From assembly GCA_903901045.1 (NCBI GenBank), contig CAIUPP010000075.1:1-64000 (forward strand): 64,000 bases of DNA. Reading direction: 5' to 3'. The position numbers and the translations under genes were made by a program. Source of the DNA: an uncultured Planctomycetota bacterium. GTDB taxonomy: Bacteria; Planctomycetota; Brocadiia; CAIUPP01. Positions 35,866 to 44,618 of this stretch are shown piece by piece. Each line of letters begins with the position of its first letter. Position 1 is the stretch's first letter. The notes under the pieces were generated by a model. It was not told the DNA's origin. It was given only the letters and a program-made list of their open reading frames with translations, and ran no database searches.

Positions 35866-38331
35866 ATGAAAGAGGTTTCCCGGCTCGATCACGCCGGCGT
35901 TTGCTGGTTCCTGAACAGCCCTGTGACGGAGGAGGGCGTGCGACGCCATGCACGCGCCTTCCGCGAAGCGGGCTTCTCCTCCTTGCTTCCCATCCCCATC
36001 TGCAACGGCACGGCCAACCGGTCCAAGAGCCAATTCCGCAATTCCGGCATGCAATGCGATTACCTCTCGGAGGAGTTCTTCGGTCACTATGCGCGCGTCG
36101 TACGCGCCTGCCATGACGCGGAGATGCCGATATGGGTCTGGGATGACGATTTCTGCCCCGCCTGCTGGGCCGGCGGCGCCATGGTCAAGACGAGGCCGGA
36201 GCTTCGCGGGAAGATCGTCTATCGCATCGGGCAGTCCGATCCGCCGCCTCCGAACGCGGTGCGCACCCTTTGCGAGCGGGATGGCCGGCAATACGTCCTG
36301 GCGCTGGAGGCCGCGGACTCCTCCCGCATCGACGTGTTCCATCCCGACGCGGGCGCCCACTTCGTGAAGCTGAACTACGAGACGTACTTCACGCACTTCG
36401 GCGAGTTCTTCGGCAGGACCCTCGTCGGCTTCTTCACCGACGAGCCAGGAATCCCGGGATGCCTCGGCGGACTCTATCGCCTTCGCGACAGCTTGGCGCC
36501 CATGCCGCTGCCCTGGACGGACGACCTGCCCGCATTGTGGAAGGGGCTGCACGGCGGCGACCTGGTGGAGCTTCTGCCCTCTCTGTTCATGGACTCGGGC
36601 GATTCCCCCGCGGCCCGGCAGGCGCGGGAGGGGTTCGGCGCGCTTATCAACCGGCTCTGGGTCGAGCGCTGGATGTCTCCCTGCCGCGACTGGTGCCGCA
36701 GCCATGGCGTGACCTACACCGGCCACCTCAACAACGACGACTACGTGGAGGCTCGGCTGAAGTCCTCCGGCAACCTGCCGAATTCTCTGCGCTTCTTCGA
36801 CATGCCGGGGATCGACGTCGTCGTGCACCACATCCTCCCCGACAAGGAGCGCCAGCCGAGCGAAGGGCTCTCCGTCTGGGACGTCAACCGATTCAACAGC
36901 GATTTCCCGCGCTTCGCCTCGTCGGCGGCCCGGGCCGCATCCCGAGGCAGGGCCATGTGCGAACTGGGCGACGCGTATGGCTGGGGCTGCGACCTCGAAC
37001 TGCGCAAGTGGCTTCTGGACTACAACATCGCGCGCGGCATCGACTTCATCTTCTGGGGGTCCGCCGTCTGCTCCCTGGCAGGCAGCGACGTCATGGCGAC
37101 CTCCGGCAACATGGGACCGGAGCAGCCCTACTGGCCGTTCTGGAACGAGCTCAACCGCTGCTATTCAAACGTGCTGGGAATGCTCTGCAAGGGAAGTCGC
37201 TGCGCCCGCGCGGCCATCTTCTACCCCGCCGGCGGCTACATGGGGGGCGGCAGCCAACTCAATGAGCGGCTGGACGCGCTGGCCGCTTTCCTGCGCGGGA
37301 ATGGCGTGGATTTCGACTACGTGGAGAGCTTGTCGGACTCCGGCGCGCCATACGAACAGATATTCGTTCCCGCCGGCTCGCCGCTCTCGGCGGATGAGGT
37401 GGCATGGCTGGAGAAGAAAGCCGGGCAGTGCAAAGTGTACGCGCCATCCGACCGTCCTCTGCGCGGGGCTACCCCCTATTCCGCGCCTGCGTGCGCGTTC
37501 CTCCCCGGGAAGTTCATGGAATTCGCGGCGGCCCAGTATGGCGACCTGGGCAAGTTCCTGAAGCCCGACCTGAGCGTGGCGGGTCTCCACGAAATGTGCC
37601 TCCACAAACGCGAAGTCGCGCCGGGGGAGTATCTGCTCTTCGTGTTCAACGAGAGCGCAACGGGCTCGCTTGAATTCACGCTGCCTTCCCATCGGGAGCG
37701 CTTCGCTTGCGCGCCCGAAGAGGACGTTTTCGCGCCGCTCGACGCGGAGAACCTGTCGCTGGCACCGGGGGAGTCGATTCTGCTCTTCCTCGGCAAACGT
37801 GAAACGATTGCGTCCGTCCTCGGCAAGAAGGTGCAGCCTCTGCGCCGGCCGCAGAGAACCATGGAAGTCGATCCCTCGCAATGCGCCTTCGTCTCGGCGA
37901 TGGAGTGCTTCTGGGATGGAAAGAACTTCGAGCGCCGCGCCCTGACCGAGAGGCAGTACAAAGAACGCGGGCGCGGTTTCTCCGGCGAGGTCGTTCGCCG
38001 GCTCACCCTGCCGCTCGGGGAACGCGGCGACATGGCGCTCTCGATGCCGCAATTCCGCGGCGCTGCGGCCATCCGCGTCAACGGCGCTGCGGCCGGGAGC
38101 GTCATTGGGCCGCCGAAGAAGCTCTTCATTCCCAAAGCGCTCCTGCGCGAGGGGGAGAATCAGATCGAAATGACGCTCTGCAACACGCTGGCCAACCACG
38201 TGCGCTCGCCGGAGTTCCGGCAGCGCGCCGGGGCCTTGGACGTGCGGCCCAACGTCTATTTTGAAATGACGGCGGCGGCTGACCGCCGGACCATCGAAAC
38301 CGATTCTGTGTCCAACGAGGGACGGACATGA
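35866..38331 (+). CDS. GH106-like alpha-L-rhamnosidase-type protein, not exported
   Basis: 821 residues. The barrel strand IWVWDDDFCPACWAGG (about 89-104) corresponds to the YDEDxWPSGxAGG block of GH106-like enzymes, and VGFFTDEPG (Asp192-Glu193) to their catalytic FTDE segment. YTGHLNNDD, GIDVVVHHILP and MCELGDAYGWG follow in order. The second half has a flavodoxin/glutaminase-like region (RAAIFYPAGGYMGGG) and a galactose-binding-like C-terminus (about 690-810). There is no signal peptide, unusual for GH106, so it should act on imported oligosaccharides. It ends in an ATGA overlap with the next gene. Rhamnose-releasing activity is inferred from family resemblance. Confidence 0.7.
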   Translation: MKEVSRLDHAGVCWFLNSPVTEEGVRRHARAFREAGFSSLLPIPICNGTANRSKSQFRNSGMQCDYLSEEFFGHYARVVRACHDAEMPIWVWDDDFCPACWAGGAMVKTRPELRGKIVYRIGQSDPPPPNAVRTLCERDGRQYVLALEAADSSRIDVFHPDAGAHFVKLNYETYFTHFGEFFGRTLVGFFTDEPGIPGCLGGLYRLRDSLAPMPLPWTDDLPALWKGLHGGDLVELLPSLFMDSGDSPAARQAREGFGALINRLWVERWMSPCRDWCRSHGVTYTGHLNNDDYVEARLKSSGNLPNSLRFFDMPGIDVVVHHILPDKERQPSEGLSVWDVNRFNSDFPRFASSAARAASRGRAMCELGDAYGWGCDLELRKWLLDYNIARGIDFIFWGSAVCSLAGSDVMATSGNMGPEQPYWPFWNELNRCYSNVLGMLCKGSRCARAAIFYPAGGYMGGGSQLNERLDALAAFLRGNGVDFDYVESLSDSGAPYEQIFVPAGSPLSADEVAWLEKKAGQCKVYAPSDRPLRGATPYSAPACAFLPGKFMEFAAAQYGDLGKFLKPDLSVAGLHEMCLHKREVAPGEYLLFVFNESATGSLEFTLPSHRERFACAPEEDVFAPLDAENLSLAPGESILLFLGKRETIASVLGKKVQPLRRPQRTMEVDPSQCAFVSAMECFWDGKNFERRALTERQYKERGRGFSGEVVRRLTLPLGERGDMALSMPQFRGAAAIRVNGAAAGSVIGPPKKLFIPKALLREGENQIEMTLCNTLANHVRSPEFRQRAGALDVRPNVYFEMTAAADRRTIETDSVSNEGRT

Positions 38332-40109
38332 TAAAACCCCCTTCCATCTGGAACAGCGGCATCCTCCTGAGCAATTCCGGAGTGGACTCCGACGCCGATG
38401 AGCGCTATCAGGTCGTCGGCAAGCCGATGGACCCCCGCACCGGCATCGGGATGATCCTCCACAGCGACGGCCAGCGCATGCTGCGTTGCGATTGTCTCCG
38501 CTGCGTCAACTCGCTGCGGATCGTGAAGGCGGAGGTGTTTTCCGATGCGGTCCGGCTTCAGGTGCAGCTCAGTCCGGGCGCTCCCCTCGGGGATGTTTAC
38601 TTCATCTTCGCTGCAACCGGCCTCGTCATCGGACAAGTCCCCGAGGAACTGCCCATAAGGCTTGAAAAGGCGCGCGGCCTGCGCGCGAAGGCGCGCCAGG
38701 CGGGCGACGCTCTCTTCCTGCCCTCCCGCGGAGAGTCCGCCGTCCTGGCGGCAACGCGCCGCGCCGGAGGCACGGTGAAGTTCGCCTGTGCGCTCGGCCG
38801 GCAACGTGAAGAGAAAGTCCTCGCCCGCGCCCGCGCGGCGCTCGCGATGGACGTGCCCCGCGCCTTCGCCGAAAGGAAGGCGTTCTACTCCATCCTGCCC
38901 CCGCCCGCCCGCTGTCCGGCACCCCTGAATGAACTTTTCACCAAGTCGGTGAGCGTCCTCAAGGTCAACGCGCTCGCGCCGAACCGTTTCACCCCCTATG
39001 CCCATTCGACTCCCGACCGCTGGCCGCATCGGTGGGTCTGGATATGGGACTCGGTATTCCATGCGCTCGGCTACCGGCATTTCCCGGGGAGCCTCGCCGC
39101 CGACAACCTGCTGGCCGTTCTTCATCATCAGAGGAAGGACGGCTTCATCCCGCATTACATGCAGGACCGGGCAGCGCCGTCGGTCACCACGCAGCCGCCC
39201 ATCCTTTCCTGGGGCGCGCTGGAGGTTTACCGCGTGAAGAGGGACAAGGAGTTCCTCGCTGGGGCGTTCGACGGCCTCCAGAAACATCTTCTCTGGTGCC
39301 TCAGGAACCGCGACCGCAATCACAATGGCCTGCTGGAATGGCAGCTTCAGTCCGTCAATCCCTTCTGCCCCTGCGGCGAGGGGGGGCAGGACAACTCCCC
39401 TTATTTCGACGGCGCCGACGAGCGCACGCTCATCGACGTCGCGGACTTCTCCTCCTTCTTTGCGAATGACGTTTGCTGTCTGGAAGAGATCGGCCAGATC
39501 GTCGGGCGTCGCGCGAGTCCGCTCCTCAGCCGCGCGGCGCGCCGCGCCGAGGAACTCGTCCGGCGCAGGCTTTGGGACCGGCGCGACGGATTCTTTTATC
39601 CGCGCGACAGCGCCGGGCGGTTCATCCGGATCAAACAATATGCCGGCTTCGTGCCGTTGTTTGCGGGGATTGCCACACCCGCCCAGGCCAAAGCGCTCGT
39701 GCGCCACTTGACGGACCCGCGCGAGTTCTGGACCCGCTGCCCGGTCCCCTCGGCGGCCATCGATGAGCCCTGCTTCACCCCCGATTACTGGCGCGGCGGA
39801 ACGTGGCTCAACTATACCTACCTCATCTACCTCGGCCTCCGCCGCTACGGCTACCACGCCGTGGCCCGCCGGCTGGCCCGCCGCTGTCTGGCGCAAGTCC
39901 TTCGCGATTATCAGCGCGATGGATGCCTCTTTGAGTTCTACGATCCGATGGGGAACGTTTCCCCCAACCGCCTGCCGCAGATCAACCTCTATCGCACCTC
40001 CGGGCGAGAAGACGCCCCCGGCGCCGTCCCGGACTACAACTGGTCGGCCGCCGTCACGCTTCAGTGGATTCTTGACCTGCACTCGTCACATTCGAAAGGG
40101 AGCCGATGA
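38328..40109 (+). CDS. GH63/mannosylglycerate-hydrolase-like (alpha/alpha)6 glycosidase
   Basis: 593 residues, cytoplasmic. The barrel (about 200-590) contains WVWIWDSVFHALGYRHFP (about 235-252), SWGALEVYRV, RNHNGLLEWQLQSVNP split around 330, DNSPYFDGADE (about 357-367) and YWRGGTWLNYTYLIYLGLRR; these are hallmarks of the bacterial GH63/MGH-type group. Residues 1-190 form a beta sandwich. Candidate acids are Asp in WDSVF, Asp in DNSPYFD and Glu in LLEWQ. Start and stop overlap both neighbours by 4 bp, so GH106, this gene and a URO-D gene form one coupled unit. The substrate may be an alpha-linked sugar or a glycosyl-glycerate-like molecule. Confidence 0.76.
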   Translation: MIKPPSIWNSGILLSNSGVDSDADERYQVVGKPMDPRTGIGMILHSDGQRMLRCDCLRCVNSLRIVKAEVFSDAVRLQVQLSPGAPLGDVYFIFAATGLVIGQVPEELPIRLEKARGLRAKARQAGDALFLPSRGESAVLAATRRAGGTVKFACALGRQREEKVLARARAALAMDVPRAFAERKAFYSILPPPARCPAPLNELFTKSVSVLKVNALAPNRFTPYAHSTPDRWPHRWVWIWDSVFHALGYRHFPGSLAADNLLAVLHHQRKDGFIPHYMQDRAAPSVTTQPPILSWGALEVYRVKRDKEFLAGAFDGLQKHLLWCLRNRDRNHNGLLEWQLQSVNPFCPCGEGGQDNSPYFDGADERTLIDVADFSSFFANDVCCLEEIGQIVGRRASPLLSRAARRAEELVRRRLWDRRDGFFYPRDSAGRFIRIKQYAGFVPLFAGIATPAQAKALVRHLTDPREFWTRCPVPSAAIDEPCFTPDYWRGGTWLNYTYLIYLGLRRYGYHAVARRLARRCLAQVLRDYQRDGCLFEFYDPMGNVSPNRLPQINLYRTSGREDAPGAVPDYNWSAAVTLQWILDLHSSHSKGSR

Positions 40110-41071
40110 CCCGCACCGACCACTCCGCCAACCGCACCGTGAAGACGCTTCTCCGCCAGCCCACGGATCGGGTGCCGATCTTCGAGCATGCCATCAATGG
40201 CCGATTCATCCGGCACGCCATAGGGGTCGAGGTGGATCACAGCCTGCACATAATGCCGAAGGAGCATCTCCAACTCGCCCGTTTCGTCCACATGGATCTC
40301 GCCACTCTCGGCTACTACTTCACCTGCAAGGGAGCGAACACGCGCGAGGCGCTGAAGACCCTCCGCCTTCCTTCGCACGCGGACTTCCTCGCGCGCGTGG
40401 ATGACTACCTTCGCGTCCTCGACGGAACTGAGATCGACCTCAATGTGTACGTTTCCGGCCCATTCTGCACTACGTATCTTTCCATGGGCTATGAGCAGTT
40501 CTTCCTCGCCGTCCAGGATGATCTTCCCTTGGTCGAAGAGTTGATGGACCTCTTCACGGAGGATGCCGTCCTCATGGTCAAGGAACTGCTCCAGCGGAAC
40601 CTCGCGAGCATTCAGGTCGCTGACGACATCGCATTCAAGAGCGGTCTCTTCGTCCGGCCGGACTTGTTTCGCAGCCTCTGGTTCCCGCGCATGAAGAAGA
40701 TCATGGCGCCCATCCACGCCGCGAAGATGCCCTGCTTCTTCCATAGCGACGGGGATGTCGAGCATTTCATCCGGATGATCATTGACCTCGGTTTCATGGG
40801 AATCAACCCGCTCGAAACGCAGTGCAACAACATCGGGGAGATCAAGCGCAAGTACGGCAAGGAGATCGTCCTGATGGGCAATCTCGACATCGGCGGCGTC
40901 CTGGCCTTCGGCAGTGCAGAGGATGTCCGGCGCGACATGAAAGCGCTCCTCAAGCTCATGATGCCCGGCGCGGGATATGTCGCCATGTCCTCCAGTTCGG
41001 TGGCCGACTGCGTGGTCCCCGAGAATTACATGGCGATGGTGGATACCGTGCTGGAGCATGGGCGCTACTAG
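40106..41071 (+). CDS. URO-D-fold protein, HxDG type
   Basis: 321 residues, compact and typical for this group. It opens NRTVKTLLRQPTDRVPIFEHAI; CFFHSDGDVEHF (His213, Asp215) replaces the His-x-Cys zinc site of related methyltransferases, and GINPLETQCNN, IVLMGNLDIGG and MPGAGYVAMSSSSV are the next barrel strands. Its start overlaps the glycosidase stop (ATGA). It is the first of three consecutive, clearly different URO-D genes, which argues for distinct roles or a hetero-oligomer rather than recent duplication. No HemE substrate-binding motif. Confidence 0.82.
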   Translation: MTRTDHSANRTVKTLLRQPTDRVPIFEHAINGRFIRHAIGVEVDHSLHIMPKEHLQLARFVHMDLATLGYYFTCKGANTREALKTLRLPSHADFLARVDDYLRVLDGTEIDLNVYVSGPFCTTYLSMGYEQFFLAVQDDLPLVEELMDLFTEDAVLMVKELLQRNLASIQVADDIAFKSGLFVRPDLFRSLWFPRMKKIMAPIHAAKMPCFFHSDGDVEHFIRMIIDLGFMGINPLETQCNNIGEIKRKYGKEIVLMGNLDIGGVLAFGSAEDVRRDMKALLKLMMPGAGYVAMSSSSVADCVVPENYMAMVDTVLEHGRY

Positions 41072-41091
41072 GGCACGAAAGGGCTTGAGAT

Positions 41092-42225
41092 ATGACGTTC
41101 ACGGAGCTTAACCGCCGGGTGGTCCGGGGCGAATCGGGCGGGAAGATCATTTGGCAGCCGCGCATCGGCGCGTGGCTTGCGGACAAGCTTTTCGAGAAGG
41201 AGGAGCTTCCCGGCCGGTTCAAGGGAATGGCCCGCCTGTCCGAAATCTACCGCGAATTGAATTGTTCCGCGCGTCCCTACGAATTCGGCGCGTCGTATGT
41301 CCGCAAGGAGCACCCCTCCGTGCGCCTTGAACGGAAAACGCTCTCCTCTTCCGATGAGGAGATTTCATTCCATACCCCGGTCGGCGTCCAGACAATCCTC
41401 TGGCGCAGGACGGCCACCTCGCGCCGGAAGATCATGGCCAAGCATGAGATCGAGACCGAGAAGGACTTGCGCGTCGCCGCCTGGCGGGAGAACCACTGCT
41501 CCTGGGAGTGGTCGCAGACCACCTACGACCGGACCATGCAGGAATGGAACGGCCTGGGCTTGCCGGCATTTACCGTGACCCCCCTCGACGCCGGCTACTA
41601 CGGCCCGCGGGTGAATATCCAGGAGCTCTTCACCAGCCGGATGGGGGTCGAGAATACCATTTATGCCCTCGCCGACTGGCCCGCCGCGGTGGATGAATTC
41701 TGCGAGGCGTCCAACAACAGCTTCGGAAGGTTGATCGACGTCATCAATGCGTCGCCCATTGACATGATCTGCTTCGGGGACAACCACCACGCCTCCACCA
41801 TGCCCCCGGCTCTGTTCAGGAAATACGTCATGCCGGAATACCAGCGGCGGTGCGAGAAACTCCACCGCGCCGGGAAGTTCGTCTGCTCCCACTGGGATGG
41901 CGACGTCAAGCCGCTGCTGCCTCTTGCCCGGGAGCTCGGGCTCGACGGCATCGAGGCGATCACGCCGCAGCCGCAGGGCGATGTGACGCTCGAAGAGACC
42001 CGGGCGGCGCTCGGCGACAAGCTGTTCCTTTTCGACGGCATCCCGGCCATTCTTTTCGACGACATGTATCCGGTTTCAATGCTCCGGGAGTGCGCGCAGA
42101 AGGTGATCGACCTCTTCGCCCCGAACCTCGTCCTCGGCATTTCGGACGAGATCTCCGCGCACGGAAATATCGAGCGCATCTGCGTGGTGTCGGAGATCGT
42201 CGATCGCTATAACTCCGGCCGGTAG
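41092..42225 (+). CDS. URO-D-superfamily protein, HxDG type, divergent
   Basis: 377 residues. The N-terminal 130 residues (TFTELNRRVVRGESGGKIIWQPRIG) are unlike the other copies, but the barrel core is recognisable: ICFGDNHHASTMPPALFRKYVMPEYQR (about 227-252, in two strands), KFVCSHWDGDVKPLL (His267, Asp269) and GIEAITPQPQGDVTLEE. Two adjacent His residues (NHHAS) add a possible second metal site. It starts 20 bp after the preceding gene with only a weak GAG Shine-Dalgarno. The substrate is unknown. Confidence 0.75.
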   Translation: MTFTELNRRVVRGESGGKIIWQPRIGAWLADKLFEKEELPGRFKGMARLSEIYRELNCSARPYEFGASYVRKEHPSVRLERKTLSSSDEEISFHTPVGVQTILWRRTATSRRKIMAKHEIETEKDLRVAAWRENHCSWEWSQTTYDRTMQEWNGLGLPAFTVTPLDAGYYGPRVNIQELFTSRMGVENTIYALADWPAAVDEFCEASNNSFGRLIDVINASPIDMICFGDNHHASTMPPALFRKYVMPEYQRRCEKLHRAGKFVCSHWDGDVKPLLPLARELGLDGIEAITPQPQGDVTLEETRAALGDKLFLFDGIPAILFDDMYPVSMLRECAQKVIDLFAPNLVLGISDEISAHGNIERICVVSEIVDRYNSGR

Positions 42226-42397
42226 AAACAGACCCCCTTTCAACGGAAGCCGATATGCGCAACCTGCGAGTGGAACGTGACGCCCGGCGTCACAAGAAGC
42301 TTTTCCCTGGAGCGGACGCGTGCCGTTGGGGCACTTGGAGCGCAGCGTCCGAGTCCTTCTCGATGCATTGCGCTCATACCCTGGATAGGAGGCTCGC

Positions 42398-43390
42398 ATG
42401 AACAGTCTTCAGCGTTTTAAGGCGGCGCTCAACTTTCAGCCGGTGGACCGCCTGCCGGTGATCGAGTGGGCGCCCTGGTGGGACAAGACCATCGAGCGAT
42501 GGCGGACGGAAGGTCTGCCCGTGCTGGAGTCCTACGAAGAATACTTCGGCCTGGACCCGCTCTATTGGTGCCGCTTCTCGGAGAAGAAACCCGGCATACC
42601 GACGCCCGCCTATCATGGCGCAGCTCTGGTGCGCAACGAAGCGGATTACGACAAGCTCCGCCGCGACTTCCTCTACACGGAGCCGGCCGATCAGGAGAAT
42701 CTGGCCACGCTGAAAAAACTCAAGGGGCGCACCGCAAAGGGAGAGGTGCTCATCTCGGTGGCCGTCGCCGGCTTCTTCTACTGGCCACGGGCGCTTTTCG
42801 GCATCGAGCCGCATTTCTTCGCCTTCTACGACCATGCGCCGCTCATGCACCGCATGAACGCGGACCAGATGCGCTATATCGAGAAGACGCTCGATTACGT
42901 CCTCGGCATGACCGACGTCGCCATGATCGTCCTCAATGAGGACCTCTCGTACAACCACGGGCCGATGATCTCCAAGGACCTCTTCGACGAGTTCATGGCC
43001 CCCTACTATCGCGAGTTCACGGCGATGTTCCGGAAGCGCGGGCTCCCGCTCATCGTCGACACGGATGGGCTGATGGAGGAGATGATCCCCTGGTTCACGG
43101 AGGTGGGGATGGACGGCTGCCTGCCCATCGAGCGGCAAGCCGCCAACGATATCCCCCGGATGCGGCGCAACCATCCCGCCTGGCGCATGGTGGGGGGATT
43201 CGACAAGATGGTGATGCACAAGGGGGAGGCGGCCATGCGGCGGGAATTCGAGCGATTGCTCCCGGTGATGAAGGGAGGCGGGTACGTCCTCGGCGTGGAC
43301 CACCAGACGCCGCCGGAGGTCTCGCTCAACGACTATCGTCTCTATCTGAAGCTGTTCAACGAGTATGCCCGCCGCGCCGCGACGCGCTGA
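42398..43390 (+). CDS. URO-D-fold protein, DxDG type
   Basis: 330 residues with AGGAGG before ATG. It opens SLQRFKAALNFQPVDRLPVIEW; LNEDLSYNHGPMISKDLFDEFM (about 179-200, two strands) and LIVDTDGLMEEM (Asp221, Asp223) match the gene at 11385 rather than its two upstream neighbours, so the plus and minus URO-D clusters share a subfamily. The 172-bp gap before it is larger than elsewhere in this operon; I see no clear promoter there. It is the last gene before the dispersed repeat. Confidence 0.8.
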   Translation: MNSLQRFKAALNFQPVDRLPVIEWAPWWDKTIERWRTEGLPVLESYEEYFGLDPLYWCRFSEKKPGIPTPAYHGAALVRNEADYDKLRRDFLYTEPADQENLATLKKLKGRTAKGEVLISVAVAGFFYWPRALFGIEPHFFAFYDHAPLMHRMNADQMRYIEKTLDYVLGMTDVAMIVLNEDLSYNHGPMISKDLFDEFMAPYYREFTAMFRKRGLPLIVDTDGLMEEMIPWFTEVGMDGCLPIERQAANDIPRMRRNHPAWRMVGGFDKMVMHKGEAAMRREFERLLPVMKGGGYVLGVDHQTPPEVSLNDYRLYLKLFNEYARRAATR

Positions 43391-43394
43391 GGGC

Positions 43395-43434
43395 TTCCCG
43401 GGCGGAGAAACGGCCGAATCGGAGCCGCCGGGAA
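43395..43434. other. Hairpin after the 34679-43390 operon
   Basis: TTCCCGGGCGG and CCGCCGGGAA, a nearly perfect stem just past the last stop codon, without a T-run. It may slow or stop read-through into the following 450-bp gap, which otherwise holds the dispersed repeat and a promoter. Confidence 0.4.
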
Positions 43435-43538
43435 ATCAACGAGGCGGTGTGGAACAGCAGGCTCATCCAAGTCCCCCGGGACTGACCGTAACAGAAGGAA
43501 GCAGGGCAAACGCATCTAAAAAGCGCCGCAGAATGTGG

Positions 43539-43744
43539 AGTGCGCCGCCGGCAGCGGCGCTTTGGCTATGACGGAGCGCACGACTCACGGGGCTACACCC
43601 TGAGGGCACCGGACTCCACGCCATCCAAAGCGGCGTCGTTGCCGCCGCACTCCACAAACTATCGCGCTCAGCGTGATCACAATCATGCATCGAGATCCAG
43701 ACCCTGACGCCACAGCCTGCGGCGCTCTTGAGATGCGTTGGCCC
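43539..43744. repeat. Dispersed hairpin repeat, second copy
   Basis: The complete version of the unit at 1-206. The inverted blocks here extend outward to GTGGAGTGCG (43535-43544) and its complement GCACTCCAC (about 43648-43656). The terminal stem loop is GCGCCGC-CGGCA-GCGGCGC, so stem pairing is kept although loop bases differ from the other copy. It is non-coding as far as I can tell. Confidence 0.85.
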
Positions 43745-43765
43745 TGCAGAAGGAAGCGTGTGCAG

Positions 43766-43794
43766 TGGCAAGAAGCCCGGCGCGGTGCTACAAT
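43766..43794 (+). promoter_or_regulatory. Candidate extended -10 promoter for the LamG gene
   Basis: TGCTACAAT ends at 43794, giving an extended -10 (TGn before TACAAT), with a poor -35 (TGGCAA). It lies 50 bp before the LamG start, right after the dispersed repeat. Confidence 0.45.
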
Positions 43795-43843
43795 CGCGGC
43801 TTGCAATCGAGTTGGGCCATGTTCTTTTGAAGGAGGCAGCAGG

Positions 43844-44539
43844 ATGATACGGACCATCGTAGGCGCAGGACTTGCCTTGGCGTTCAGCGGAGCAGTGGCG
43901 CTGGCGGCAGACGCGGACGGGTTGGTGGCGCAGTATCATTTTGACGAGGGGAAGGGAACGGCGGTCGCCGATTCGAGCCCGTTCAAGAACGTTGGCGAGG
44001 CCAAGGGAGGCGTGGCGTGGGCACAGGGCGTATCCGGCACGGCGTTGAGCTTCAACGGCGCGGACGCCTACGTGGAAGTTCCCGCCACCGCCAGCCTGGA
44101 CCTGAAGAACGGGACCATTGAAGCCTGGGTGTTCGCGCGGGTCCCCTCCGGCGGAATCTGCTTCGCCCCGACCGGCGCATGGGAAGACGAGCGCTTCGTG
44201 TGCGCTTTCGGATTCCGCGATCCGCCGCGGATGATGGTGACGGTGGCGGATGGGAAAGCCTTCGCCGCGCAGGAAGGCGGCGCCCTGCCGCTGAAGCAGT
44301 GGTGCCACGTGGCCGCGACCTGCGACGGGACCAATATCGTCTACTACCTGAACGGCGCGGTGGTGTTGAGCGGCGCCCAGACGGTCACGCCGGTGACGAA
44401 GGGAATCCCGCTGACGATCGGCAAGGATTGCGGCCTGGCGCCGGATTTCTTCGACGGCCTGATCGACGAGGTTTCCGTCTACAACCGCGCCCTGACCGCC
44501 GCCGAGGTGGCGCAGCACGCGAAGAAGTACGCGAAGTAA
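43844..44539 (+). CDS. Secreted LamG (concanavalin A-like) domain protein
   Basis: 231 residues; AGGAGG sits 7 bp before the ATG, which begins a signal peptide (VGAGLALAFSGAVALA). The longer reading from 43673 would run through the repeat and bury it. A single LamG jelly roll follows: AQYHFDEGKGTAVADSSPF, LSFNGADAYVEVPAT, IEAWVFARV, WCHVAATCDGTNIVYYLNG and IDEVSVYNRALTAAEV. Like the protein at 2327 it has no catalytic module and is followed by the same hairpin. It probably binds glycan at the cell surface or outside the cell. Confidence 0.82.
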   Translation: MIRTIVGAGLALAFSGAVALAADADGLVAQYHFDEGKGTAVADSSPFKNVGEAKGGVAWAQGVSGTALSFNGADAYVEVPATASLDLKNGTIEAWVFARVPSGGICFAPTGAWEDERFVCAFGFRDPPRMMVTVADGKAFAAQEGGALPLKQWCHVAATCDGTNIVYYLNGAVVLSGAQTVTPVTKGIPLTIGKDCGLAPDFFDGLIDEVSVYNRALTAAEVAQHAKKYAK

Positions 44540-44559
44540 TTCGACTGCATTGAAGCGCT

Positions 44560-44618
44560 GCGCAGGGGCAAGGCCCTCCGCTTTCCGGCGGAGCCGCGCC
44601 TTGCCCCTGCGCTTTTTT
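44560..44618 (+). terminator. Rho-independent terminator, second copy of the 3094 element
   Basis: The same 15-bp stem as at 3094-3146 (arms 44560-44574 and 44598-44612), here followed by six T. It terminates the LamG gene; the minus-strand operon ends at its right edge. Confidence 0.88.

Noticed and set aside
10328-43390. Annotation of the URO-D genes as hemE (uroporphyrinogen decarboxylase)
   Set aside because: None has the HemE N-terminal substrate-binding motif, seven different copies occur in sugar operons, and there are no other heme genes.
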